Positions 1 to 7,195 of a stretch of DNA of 64,000 nucleotides are shown piece after piece; position 1 is the stretch's first letter; each line of letters opens with the position of its first letter. Source of the stretch: Thermovenabulum sp049723235 (GTDB lineage Bacteria; Bacillota; Thermosediminibacteria; Thermosediminibacterales; Thermosediminibacteraceae); the NCBI RefSeq assembly GCF_049723235.1, contig NZ_JBNARB010000002.1, positions 154,023 through 218,022 on the forward strand, in the 5' to 3' direction. The position numbers and the translations under genes were made by a program. Below the pieces are notes generated by a model that did no database searches, was not told the DNA's origin, and saw only the letters and a list, made by a program, of their open reading frames with translations.

Positions 1-81
1 ATATGATATTTTCCATTCATTTTTTAAAGGTATTTCTACAACTGTCGTATTTATATCTTTTATATTACTTTTTATAACCAT
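1..81 (-). CDS. Enolase-superfamily epimerase, N-terminus only (dipeptide epimerase-like)
   Basis: The gene is cut by the window edge; 27 codons are visible, starting with ATG at 81 about 10 bases after an AGGAGG. The peptide begins MVIKSNIKDINTTVVEIPLK and continues to KISY. This is the usual opening of mandelate racemase/muconate lactonizing enzymes and L-Ala-D/L-Glu epimerases (I..I.T..V.IPLK..F.IS). Its ribosome site overlaps the stop of the upstream serine hydrolase, so it is the last visible gene of that operon. The family assignment rests on the N-terminal motif alone; the catalytic lysines and metal ligands lie outside the window. Confidence 0.5.
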   Translation of the reverse strand, partial: MVIKSNIKDINTTVVEIPLKNEWKISY

Positions 82-94
82 GATGCATTACCTC

Positions 95-871
95 CTATTT
101 TGATGAAAAATAATCATAAATAATAGAGCCTAATGTGTTATGAGTTTTTATCCCTTCCAAATTATTTTTAAGATTACTCATCATTACAACAACAATGACC
201 TCTCTATCATTAATATAAAGAATACCAGCATCATGCTCTACCGAAGGTAGATCTCCAGTTTTATGAGCAAATTTTATACCTACTGGCATTAATAAGGGTA
301 ATTTATTATTACACTGCTGTTTTAAAAGTATATCTATCATTTCCTTTCTCGAATCTGATAACATATCTTTACTCTCTGCCATATTTTTTAATATCATATA
401 TGTATCCTTTGCAGAAGTAAAATTATCCAACCCTTTTGCCTTTGCTTCCAAATCCATCATTTTTCTTTGAAGAACAGTATCATTCATTCCTAATTGTTTT
501 ATTTCTTCATTAATATGCTCCATGCCTAATATATTAATTAATATATTTGTTGCAGTATTATCGCTTAAAATTATCATCAAAGTAGCTAAGTCTTTTATTG
601 ATAAATTTAATCCGGCATGAAGATATTGAATAACTCCAAAACCCGGTGCTTTATTTTCATCTTTTAATATTATTTCTTGATTGAGATTTATTTTCCCTTT
701 TTCAGCTTCTTTGTATAATTTCCATAAAATCCATAATTTAATTATGCTTGCAGCAGGATAAATTTTGTCTTCATTAATAAAAACTTTTTCATCATCTTTC
801 AAATCATGAATTATTATACTACATTCACCTTCAAGCCCTTCCAAAGTTTTCTTTATCTTATCTTGTAACAT
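95..871 (-). CDS. Class A beta-lactamase-like serine hydrolase, no signal peptide
   Basis: This 258-residue serine acylhydrolase has the three penicillin-recognising motifs: S42-I-I-K45 (nucleophile and general base), S103-D-N105 and K204-T-G206. Glu142 (in DLEA) is a candidate for the deacylating glutamate of class A enzymes, but the surrounding loop is not a canonical ExxLN. The protein starts directly with a charged helix (MLQDKIKK), so no export signal is visible and a cytosolic location is inferred. Secreted beta-lactamases normally have one. It lies 11 bp after the nitrilase gene and runs into an epimerase gene, so a peptidase or amidase role in peptide catabolism is as likely as antibiotic resistance. 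The family is clear; the substrate is not. Confidence 0.8.
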   Translation of the reverse strand: MLQDKIKKTLEGLEGECSIIIHDLKDDEKVFINEDKIYPAASIIKLWILWKLYKEAEKGKINLNQEIILKDENKAPGFGVIQYLHAGLNLSIKDLATLMIILSDNTATNILINILGMEHINEEIKQLGMNDTVLQRKMMDLEAKAKGLDNFTSAKDTYMILKNMAESKDMLSDSRKEMIDILLKQQCNNKLPLLMPVGIKFAHKTGDLPSVEHDAGILYINDREVIVVVMMSNLKNNLEGIKTHNTLGSIIYDYFSSK

Positions 872-882
872 ACTTATTCACC

Positions 883-1692
883 TCATGCTTTTAATATATC
901 ATCAGGATAATATTGGGGTTTCCTATCATAATACATAGGTATTAAGGATCGTACTTTGTCTAATGCTGAAAAATCTATATCAGCTAATATAATGTTTTCC
1001 TCCTCTTCTGCTTCTGCCAATATTTCTCCCCAAGGATCTATAACTATTGAATGCCCAAAATAACTATTAACACCAGCAGAACCAACCCTGTTGCAAGCCG
1101 CTACAAAAAGTTGGTTTTCAATAGCCCTTGCTTGTAATAATGTTCTCCAATGATGAACTTTTGGTTTAGGAAAGTTAGCAACGGTTATAATAATCTGTGC
1201 TCCTCTAACTGCATATGTCCTGCTTAATTCAGGGAACCTTATATCATAGCAAGTCATCAATGCTATTTTCCCAAACTCTGTTGAAAATACCGGCATTTCA
1301 CTTCCATTTTTAAAACCTTTATCCTCTCTCATTGCACTATAAAGATGCATTTTTCTATATTTGCCTATAATTTCACCTTTTTTATCTATAAAAAATATAG
1401 TGTTATACGTATCTTTCCCATCAAATTCCGGCAGTGAACCTCCAACTATATATACTCCGTTTTCCTTTGCCAAATTTCTAAGCAATGTAACAGAAGGGCC
1501 ATCTTCTTTTTCAGCATAATCCATTATATTATCAAAGACCTCTTCAGAATAACCTGTAGTCCATGTTTCAGGTAAAACTAATATATCAGTATTTAACTTA
1601 CTTGCTTTTGATATTAAATCTTTTACTTTTTCTCTATTAGCTTCTGGATTTTTATATTCTATAGCAAACTGCAAAATCCCCAATCTAAACAT
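883..1692 (-). CDS. Carbon-nitrogen hydrolase (nitrilase superfamily, omega-amidase-like)
   Basis: This is a 269-residue single-domain amidohydrolase of the CN-hydrolase fold. The Glu-Lys-Cys catalytic triad is visible as E42 (VLPETW), K114 (KYRKMHL) and C148 (MTCYDIRFPE). The pattern is that of the YafV/Nit2 omega-amidase-like branch, which hydrolyses amides such as alpha-ketoglutaramate in the cytosol; the exact substrate cannot be read from sequence. ATG at 1692 follows a good AGGAGG. It sits between the permease and the serine hydrolase on one strand, suggesting that a transported amide or peptide is processed by both. Confidence 0.85.
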   Translation of the reverse strand: MFRLGILQFAIEYKNPEANREKVKDLISKASKLNTDILVLPETWTTGYSEEVFDNIMDYAEKEDGPSVTLLRNLAKENGVYIVGGSLPEFDGKDTYNTIFFIDKKGEIIGKYRKMHLYSAMREDKGFKNGSEMPVFSTEFGKIALMTCYDIRFPELSRTYAVRGAQIIITVANFPKPKVHHWRTLLQARAIENQLFVAACNRVGSAGVNSYFGHSIVIDPWGEILAEAEEEENIILADIDFSALDKVRSLIPMYYDRKPQYYPDDILKA

Positions 1693-1724
1693 TAAAAATT
1701 CCCTCCTTTTTTGTTTTTTAGCCT

Positions 1725-1760
1725 ATATAGCCCTGCACGAAATTATCGGCAGGGCTATAT
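1725..1760. other. Intergenic hairpin between permease and amidase genes
   Basis: A perfect 12-bp inverted repeat (ATATAGCCCTGC, 12-base loop, complement) fills the short gap between the two genes. On the transcribed minus strand it is followed by an A-rich stretch rather than a U run. It is therefore more likely a processing or attenuation hairpin that lowers downstream expression than a full terminator. Confidence 0.5.
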
Positions 1761-1766
1761 GATTAA

Positions 1767-3071
1767 TTAAAACTTATACAGGAAAGCTCTGACAACAACA
1801 TAGAGCACTGTAAATATTGTTATCAAAATACCATTTTTTATCATGCTCTTTAAATCTTTGGACCTAGCAAGACCCATTTGTCCGACCATATCACCAGTTG
1901 GATACGCAAAAAATGTAATTTGAGAACCTACTAAAAGTACTAAAGCCCATAGGTGCATCGGGAAATTAAGTTGATTTACAATTGGTAAAAATAGTTCATG
2001 AATAACCTTTTCTTGAGCCACCGCAGCACCAGTTACTCCAAATACACCAACTAAAGTGCTTATAATCATGAATAGTTTTGGTCCACCAACATCTATTAAA
2101 GGTTTTAAATATCCGGCCAATGCATCAAAAGCTCCAGATTTTGTTATAAAATTAAGGAACGGATCGTATAAGACAAATAGGAAAAACAACCAATACATCC
2201 TCGAACTGCCTTTTATTAAAGCTTTTAAGACATCTTCAGCTTTCAATCCTGCAACAATACCTGTCAAAAATCCAACTATACCCATTACAACTATTACATA
2301 AGCAGCACCTGCTTTGGCTATTATACCGTATATTATTAACGCAAGCATGGAAACCAAAAAAACATTGGTTGCTTTTACTACCTTTTCATTAGGTTCAAAA
2401 TTGATAATGTTAACCTTATCTTCTTCTGAATAAGAGAATTTGCCTTCTGTTGCCTTCTGGGTCTGTTTTGCAACGAGAAAAGTAATTATCCAGACAATTA
2501 TAGATATGGGTATACCTACATGCAACAAGTATTGACCATAAGTTATACCTGTTAACCCTAATGTTGTAACAACAGGTGGTACAAAGGGTCCTAAATATAA
2601 ACCCGTAGCACCTGCACCATGTAATAAAACCCCTAATGTATTTGGAGTTATATTAAAGCTAGCAACGATTGGAATAATGATTGGGGCAAGTATTGCATTA
2701 GACCCCGCCATAGAACCTAGTAAAGAAACTAAAATTACGGAAGATACCATAGTAGCTATCATTGCTTGTTCTTTATTTTTCACACCCATTTTTGTTATTA
2801 CTAGCCTAACAATGTTTTGAGCAACACCCGTTTGGCTTAATACTTCTCCAACCCCTGCTCCCATCAAAATAATAAAACCGATTAAGCCTAAAAATGAACC
2901 TAAAGCGCTAGATATAGCTACACCCAATGTTACCGGAGTCTGTTTTGTAAGTATCGCACCTAACACAACGCAGTATAAAACTACCATTAAAATATCCTTA
3001 CCTCTAAACGATAAAATAATGTAAAGCAATAGAGGTAAAAAACCAAGAATTGCAGGAAGACCAAAAATCAT
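1767..3071 (-). CDS. Ion-transporter-superfamily permease (NhaC/DcuC-like antiporter)
   Basis: This 434-residue integral membrane protein has about 11-12 hydrophobic segments. A glycine/serine-rich half-site (SLLGSMAGSNAILAPIIIPI, near residues 115-134) and a second one (GAGATGLYLGPFVPP) resemble the re-entrant loops of the ion-transporter superfamily that includes NhaC, YfcC and dicarboxylate carriers. Transport is probably coupled to Na+ or H+; the solute is unknown. The RpiR gene lies upstream and two hydrolases downstream on the same strand, so the permease probably imports the compound those enzymes degrade. ATG at 3071 has a strong GAGAGGA-type site. Confidence 0.7.
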   Translation of the reverse strand: MIFGLPAILGFLPLLLYIILSFRGKDILMVVLYCVVLGAILTKQTPVTLGVAISSALGSFLGLIGFIILMGAGVGEVLSQTGVAQNIVRLVITKMGVKNKEQAMIATMVSSVILVSLLGSMAGSNAILAPIIIPIVASFNITPNTLGVLLHGAGATGLYLGPFVPPVVTTLGLTGITYGQYLLHVGIPISIIVWIITFLVAKQTQKATEGKFSYSEEDKVNIINFEPNEKVVKATNVFLVSMLALIIYGIIAKAGAAYVIVVMGIVGFLTGIVAGLKAEDVLKALIKGSSRMYWLFFLFVLYDPFLNFITKSGAFDALAGYLKPLIDVGGPKLFMIISTLVGVFGVTGAAVAQEKVIHELFLPIVNQLNFPMHLWALVLLVGSQITFFAYPTGDMVGQMGLARSKDLKSMIKNGILITIFTVLYVVVRAFLYKF

Positions 3072-3150
3072 TCTTTTCTCTCCTTTCTTTAATTAATTCG
3101 GATTTTACTATTTATCAAATATAAAATTTAATCACAGCCCCCTTTCTTGT

Positions 3151-3996
3151 TTATTCATAAACCTTATTCTCAAGAAGAATAGCTTCCTTTTTCTTCATTT
3201 TCTCTAAACTATAATCTTTATTTTTAGCACCGCAGGCGACAACCAAAGCATTGCAAACAGTCATAGCAGATACGAAAGAAAAGGCATTTGAAACGTTTTT
3301 TGCTATAAGGGTTATATCCGAATTTACAGCGATTGGCGAGGAAATATTGTCTGTTATTCCTATAACCTTGATTGACCTGTTTTTGCAGTATTTTGCAACT
3401 TCCACAGTAAGAGCAGTATACCGGGAATACCCTATTGTTATTAATAAATCATTTTTATCTGCATCTGCTAAGTGATCGTAAATATCCCAAGAAGAAGTAT
3501 TTAATAATATTACGTTATCCATAAACTGTTTCAGCATAAAATACAGGTAATAAGCGGGTGAAAAAGAGGATCTAAGCCCTAAAATATATACTTTTCTTGC
3601 CTCCATAACAGCATTTACTGCTTTTGAAAATGATTCTATAAGATTTTCCGTAAGAGAAACTTTTAAACTCTCTATATTTGCATTAAAAATACTTTCTAAT
3701 ATGTTGTATTCTTTATCCATTATTGAAATTGAATCTCGTATCTCTTTCATTGGCATAACTTCATTTTTTACTAAAACTTGAAGTTTTTGCTGCAATTCAG
3801 GGTAACCGTTTAATCCTAATTCCTTAGCGAATCTAGTTATACTTGCAGGACTGACATTAATCTTTTCACTTAATTCTTTTATCGAAATAAATGAAACAGT
3901 TAAATAATTTTTTGTAATATAATCAGCAATAACTTTATTTGTTTTTGAAAACTCTTCATATTTTTCAACGATTTTATTTATGATACTTTTCTCCAC
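3151..3996 (-). CDS. RpiR/MurR-family transcriptional regulator
   Basis: 281 residues with an N-terminal helix-turn-helix of the HTH_6 type (ISIKELSEKINVSPASITRFAKELG, about residues 36-60) and a C-terminal SIS phosphosugar-binding domain (about 125-265). Such regulators bind phosphosugars such as MurNAc-6-P or Glc-6-P and control adjacent catabolic genes. Here it is the first gene of the permease-amidase-hydrolase-epimerase set. GTG at 3996 follows AGGAGG. The effector is not deducible, but the family link to MurNAc sensing fits a murein-peptide hypothesis. Confidence 0.88.
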   Translation of the reverse strand: MEKSIINKIVEKYEEFSKTNKVIADYITKNYLTVSFISIKELSEKINVSPASITRFAKELGLNGYPELQQKLQVLVKNEVMPMKEIRDSISIMDKEYNILESIFNANIESLKVSLTENLIESFSKAVNAVMEARKVYILGLRSSFSPAYYLYFMLKQFMDNVILLNTSSWDIYDHLADADKNDLLITIGYSRYTALTVEVAKYCKNRSIKVIGITDNISSPIAVNSDITLIAKNVSNAFSFVSAMTVCNALVVACGAKNKDYSLEKMKKKEAILLENKVYE

Positions 3997-4357
3997 TCTT
4001 TTTCCTCCTGCATTGAATATCTTTTTTTAGATTTTTTATTTTCTTTAAATTTATAATTCTATATGTTTTTGAAAATTCCTTCTCATTTTTTATGATTTTT
4101 GAAAAATTTTTTTCAATAATTTTTTTTAAAAACATGCCTAAAATAAAGACCTCAAGAAGGCACATAAAGAAAACCGTTTGGCTTGCAACTGCAGTGTTTG
4201 ACAGCTATTACACCATGCCCATATAATCAACATAAGGAGCAACAGCTATCGCTTGAAGGACAGGCTAAAAACCTAATAATTCACATAACAATACTTAGAT
4301 CTTAAAAAAGCCGGAGTGGCTCAATTTAAATCTGTTGATAATGGGTCATTTTAATTC

Positions 4358-4489
4358 GCTATTGACATATTTATTTCTTTTGACGAACTACTCCCCTCAG
4401 CTCATGAATACGGCGAACATCATCTTTCTATATATGGATTTGTTGCCGGAATGGCAGTCATGGCGTTAAGTTTATTGATGTTTGTATAA
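4358..4489 (+). pseudogene. C-terminal remnant of ZIP-family metal transporter (ZupT-like)
   Basis: An open stretch of 43 codons without its own start reads ISFDELLPSAHEYGEHHLS and then IYGFVAGMAVMALSLLMF, ending in TAA. This is the characteristic last transmembrane helix pair of ZupT-type zinc/iron permeases. No upstream part of the gene is recognisable, so it is a decayed fragment. The 3997-4357 stretch before it is AT-rich and broken by stops, and I see no supportable gene there. A hairpin follows 10 bases after the stop, probably the original terminator. Confidence 0.75.
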
Positions 4490-4498
4490 TTAGAATAT

Positions 4499-4538
4499 AA
4501 GGGATAGGCACAGTCTAAAGTAGCTATGCCTATCCCTT
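4499..4538. terminator. Hairpin after the zupT remnant
   Basis: A 12-bp stem (AAGGGATAGGCA and its complement, 16-base loop) follows the remnant's stop. The U-tract is weak on both strands, so terminator strength is doubtful. Confidence 0.55.
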
Positions 4539-4595
4539 TAATTTAATATTAGTACTCTATTTATATTCTTACCTGTAAGACAGTTTTGTAAAAAA

Positions 4596-4869
4596 TTATT
4601 TATTATAGAAAAGAGGAAGTTCTTTTATATAAATGATATCATCTCGCTTAACAGCATCTCCTTCTGCAAGAATAGCTGCCTTTGCAACAACTATTCCGCC
4701 TACCTTTTCAACAAGTTTTTGTGTTGCAGCAATTAATTCACCAGTACTAACCACATCATCAATAATCGCTACTCTCTTCCCCTTAATTTTAGCAACATCA
4801 TTGCTATCCAAATATATAATCTGCAGCACAAACCAGTTCGGTATCTCCCAGAATAACAAAACTTGCTAT
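4596..4869 (-). pseudogene. Phosphoribosyltransferase (APRT-like) with internal deletion and frameshift
   Basis: Two pieces of one gene survive in different frames. The 5' piece (from 4869) reads IASFVILGDTELVCAA, the N-terminal strand of adenine-PRT-like proteins. The 3' piece reads YLDSNDVAKIKGKRVAIIDD and VVSTG, which contains the PRPP-binding loop (IDDVVSTG) and runs to the natural C-terminus at 4596. The segment between them is missing, and the join shifts the frame. The 5' end stops three bases before a dispersed-repeat fragment (4872), suggesting that a rearrangement there destroyed the gene. Confidence 0.75.
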
Positions 4870-4871
4870 CT

Positions 4872-4910
4872 ACTTTCACTATCAAGGACGCAAGCATGCT
4901 CCGCGCACAT
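4872..4910 (+). repeat. Dispersed structured repeat, 3'-end fragment (copy A)
   Basis: 39 bases from ACTTTCAC to CCGCGCACAT match the last third of the full copies at 42185-42310 and 44828-44951. The match includes the AGCATGC palindrome and the terminal GCGCACAT. The fragment ends 5 bases before the terminator hairpin at 4916 and abuts the truncated phosphoribosyltransferase at 4869. Confidence 0.7.
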
Positions 4911-4915
4911 ATGAA

Positions 4916-4937
4916 AAGCCCGCAATTACGCGGGCTT
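4916..4937. terminator. Rho-independent terminator
   Basis: AAGCCCGC stem with a 6-base loop; on the minus strand it is followed by TTTTC. It corresponds to the terminators at 7174 and 12035 that follow the AAA/PD-(D/E)XK genes and here serves the collapsed copy at 4942-5025. Confidence 0.7.
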
Positions 4938-4941
4938 ATTT

Positions 4942-5025
4942 TCATTTAATTTTAAGTTTTATCTACATAGTAATAAGGTTTACCATTTATAAAATTTAAA
5001 ACAATTTTTTAAAGAAAAATCCTTT
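4942..5025 (-). pseudogene. Almost fully deleted copy of the AAA/PD-(D/E)XK gene with its flanks
   Basis: Read on the minus strand, the block contains the family's upstream AT-rich promoter segment (5025-4979, nearly identical to 10117-10069). Then come 24 bases coding PYYYVDKT (4978-4955), then the last codons KIK-stop (4953-4942), then the family's terminator. All the intervening coding sequence is gone. It is recognisable only because both outer ends match the intact gene at 7196-8740. Confidence 0.7.
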
Positions 5026-5026
5026 A

Positions 5027-6481
5027 CTAATTACATGCAAACTTTATTTTTTCCAAATAACCCAAAATATACAAAAATGCAAAAGCAGGTATGCGCATTA
5101 CTGGGACTTTTGTATCTACAGGTAACTTCCCGTAATCTTCCGCCTTTTTGGTAATTATAAATGATCCGATTACTTCACTGCTATTCTTAGACATTTCTAT
5201 AATCGCATCGCTTTCCTTAATCACGGGGTTTTCTCTAAATTTCACCTCAAAAAGAACCTTCCCCTGGGGAAGCTCAACAACAGCATCCACTTCCTTTTCA
5301 TTACCCCCTGTCTTTCTATAATATCCAATCTTCGCCCTTACTCGGTTATAATAAGAAACTAAGTGCTTATAAACCGTGGTTTCAACCATTATTCCCATCT
5401 CTTCCGGTTCGATCAGCACATTATCCAGCATTAAAACTGCGCTTCTTATTGCAGCATCAGCAATATAAATTTTTGGTTTTGCTTTTAATATTTGCTTTCC
5501 GTCAAGACTAACCGGGTAACTAATATATATAAGATTCGCTTTTTCCAAATACTCTATATAATTAGATAAAGTTGCTGAAGGTGTATTGTCAAGCTCCTTG
5601 CTCATAGTAGCTATATTTATTATATTTGATGAATTAAAGCAAAGATATAAAAATACCTTTTCCAATACCGAAGCATTGCGAATATTAAATAAGGATGGTA
5701 TATCCCGCTTCAAAACTTTATCAACTACATCCTCCCTCAAAATCCTTTGAGCAAAAAAATCATCTTTCGACAAAGCCAATTCGGGGAATCCCCCAACAAT
5801 TAAATAACGAAAAAAATACCTTTGCAGCGGAGAAAGAGCATTCATAATATTATTTATCTCATACCTGTTCAGTTTATTTAATTCTAATATGTCATTTACA
5901 AACTCAGTAAGCTTACTCTCTACATTTAAAAGTTCACAATATTCATAAAAAGAAAGCGTAGGAACATGAAGGACGGTCCACCTTCCTACACCGCTTTCGC
6001 TGGCACCTTGAACCAATACAGGGCTTGCAGAACCTGTCGCAACAACTCTCCAATTAGGTTTTGTGTCATAATATACCTTTAACCAATTTCCCCAGTCTGG
6101 AGCATATTGAATCTCGTCAAAAAATAGAAAAGCATCCTCCGATGATGATATATTTGTTTCATAAATTTCAATTATATCGTCTAATCTACAAAATTTTAAA
6201 AGCGGATGATCAAAGGAAATATATATTATTTTTCTTGGTTCAATCCCTTTTTCCAATAAAGTTTCAATAATTTGATAAAGTATCGTAGTCTTTCCTACAC
6301 GCCTCGCCCCCGAAAGAATTACGAACCGTCTTAATTCGGGATGTATAAACATTTTCATGGCTTCATAATATGCTATCCTTTTTACAGGCTTTACAAAATC
6401 TCCGGGTATCTTTCCATTTCGCCACCACGGGTTATATGAATAAAGCAATTTAAGTATGTTATCAGGAGTTACAATTGCCAA
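5027..6481 (-). CDS. AAA ATPase with DUF4143-type C-terminal nuclease-like domain
   Basis: 484 residues. An N-terminal AAA_14 P-loop ATPase has Walker A GARRVGKTT (58-66) and Walker B FLFFDEIQ (118-125). The C-terminal DUF4143 region carries a PD-(D/E)XK-like signature: D399 in EVDAVVE, then E412-V-K414 in LFEVKF. Family members are common in anaerobes and archaea, have no settled function, and often occur near mobile or defence loci. This gene lies in a region full of gene fragments and beside collapsed copies of other AAA/nuclease genes. Its upstream region (6482-6602) is AT-rich and holds no gene. Confidence 0.85.
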   Translation of the reverse strand: MAIVTPDNILKLLYSYNPWWRNGKIPGDFVKPVKRIAYYEAMKMFIHPELRRFVILSGARRVGKTTILYQIIETLLEKGIEPRKIIYISFDHPLLKFCRLDDIIEIYETNISSSEDAFLFFDEIQYAPDWGNWLKVYYDTKPNWRVVATGSASPVLVQGASESGVGRWTVLHVPTLSFYEYCELLNVESKLTEFVNDILELNKLNRYEINNIMNALSPLQRYFFRYLIVGGFPELALSKDDFFAQRILREDVVDKVLKRDIPSLFNIRNASVLEKVFLYLCFNSSNIINIATMSKELDNTPSATLSNYIEYLEKANLIYISYPVSLDGKQILKAKPKIYIADAAIRSAVLMLDNVLIEPEEMGIMVETTVYKHLVSYYNRVRAKIGYYRKTGGNEKEVDAVVELPQGKVLFEVKFRENPVIKESDAIIEMSKNSSEVIGSFIITKKAEDYGKLPVDTKVPVMRIPAFAFLYILGYLEKIKFACN

Positions 6482-6602
6482 TATTATGCACCTCCTATAT
6501 ATATTATAACCGTATTTATGATTTTTACAATAAAAATATAAATTATAGTTATTATTTTTTTGCTTATTTTATGAAATATATTTCATATTTTTGAAAATGT
6601 AG

Positions 6603-6689
6603 CCTTTTGATAAGGCAGCTTATAAAATTTTTAAATTATCCGAAGAAGAAAAAATAGAGGCTTTCATAGCCTCTTTTGCCATAAACTAA
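6603..6689 (+). pseudogene. Fragment of PIN-domain toxin, duplicate of part of 12933-13337
   Basis: 80 bases (6603-6682) match 12987-13066 with only two substitutions and read PFDKAAYKIFKLSEEEKIEA and onward to FIASFA. The catalytic aspartates before and after the fragment are absent. It breaks off at TAA and runs straight into an unrelated TctA fragment, so it is a duplicated scrap. Confidence 0.85.
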
Positions 6690-7003
6690 ATATGATAAAA
6701 TTTCCTCTGGACATTATGATTTTCAGCCATAGGGCCTAGGATGAGTGCAAGAACGATAGGAGATGCCGGGAAGTCAAGTTTCATAAAAATATACCCTATT
6801 ACTCCGCTCACCAGCATGACTCCCACATCGAAAAAGCTATTGTTCATCGCATATGATCCCACAATGCACAATATGAAAATAAGCGGAGTAAGGATATTTT
6901 TAGGCACAGAAAGCACCTTTATAAAAAGCCTTATTCCAAGCAATCCAGTTATCAACATTATGATATTGCGTACTAAAAGGCTTTGATTAACAATATCTGT
7001 CAC
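6686..7003 (-). pseudogene. C-terminal fragment of TctA-family tricarboxylate transporter permease
   Basis: 105 residues, mostly hydrophobic, with the conserved end of TctA permeases: GSYAMNNSFFDVGVMLVSG, then a helix ending in VLALILGPMAE. Full-length TctA has about 500 residues and 12 or more helices; only the last three or four helices remain. No TctB or TctC is nearby, and the 5' part is replaced by unrelated sequence, so it is a remnant. Confidence 0.8.
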
Positions 7004-7012
7004 AAATCCCTA

Positions 7013-7165
7013 ATAACTGTAACTATTGGTTCTTATATACTTTTAGGTTCTGCTAAAACTTTAGAAGGATTTATCACCGCCGCCTTTTTTGAATTTATTG
7101 TAATGTATTTTCAAAAAATGGGGTTTAGCATCGATATTATAATTATTTTAGGAATAGTGCTTTAA
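7013..7165 (+). pseudogene. C-terminal fragment of an unidentified membrane protein
   Basis: An open frame without a credible start codes two hydrophobic segments around a charged turn (GSAKTLEGFITAAFFEFIV, then MGFSIDIIIILGIVL) and ends in TAA. It looks like the tail of an integral membrane protein; I cannot name the family. It is head-on to the TctA fragment and followed by the terminator at 7174. Confidence 0.45.
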
Positions 7166-7173
7166 TATAAAAA

Positions 7174-7191
7174 AGCCCGCCAATGCGGGCT
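7174..7191. terminator. Rho-independent terminator of the AAA/nuclease gene
   Basis: AGCCCGC stem with a CAAT loop, followed by TTTTTT on the minus strand. It lies 5 bases after the stop of the minus-strand gene. The identical hairpin and flank recur at 12035. Confidence 0.85.
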
Positions 7192-7195
7192 ATTT

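Noticed and set aside
3974..4165. 63-codon minus-strand open frame upstream of the RpiR gene
   Set aside because: Very Lys/Ile/Phe-rich, low complexity, overlaps the RpiR start; no ribosome site and no domain.
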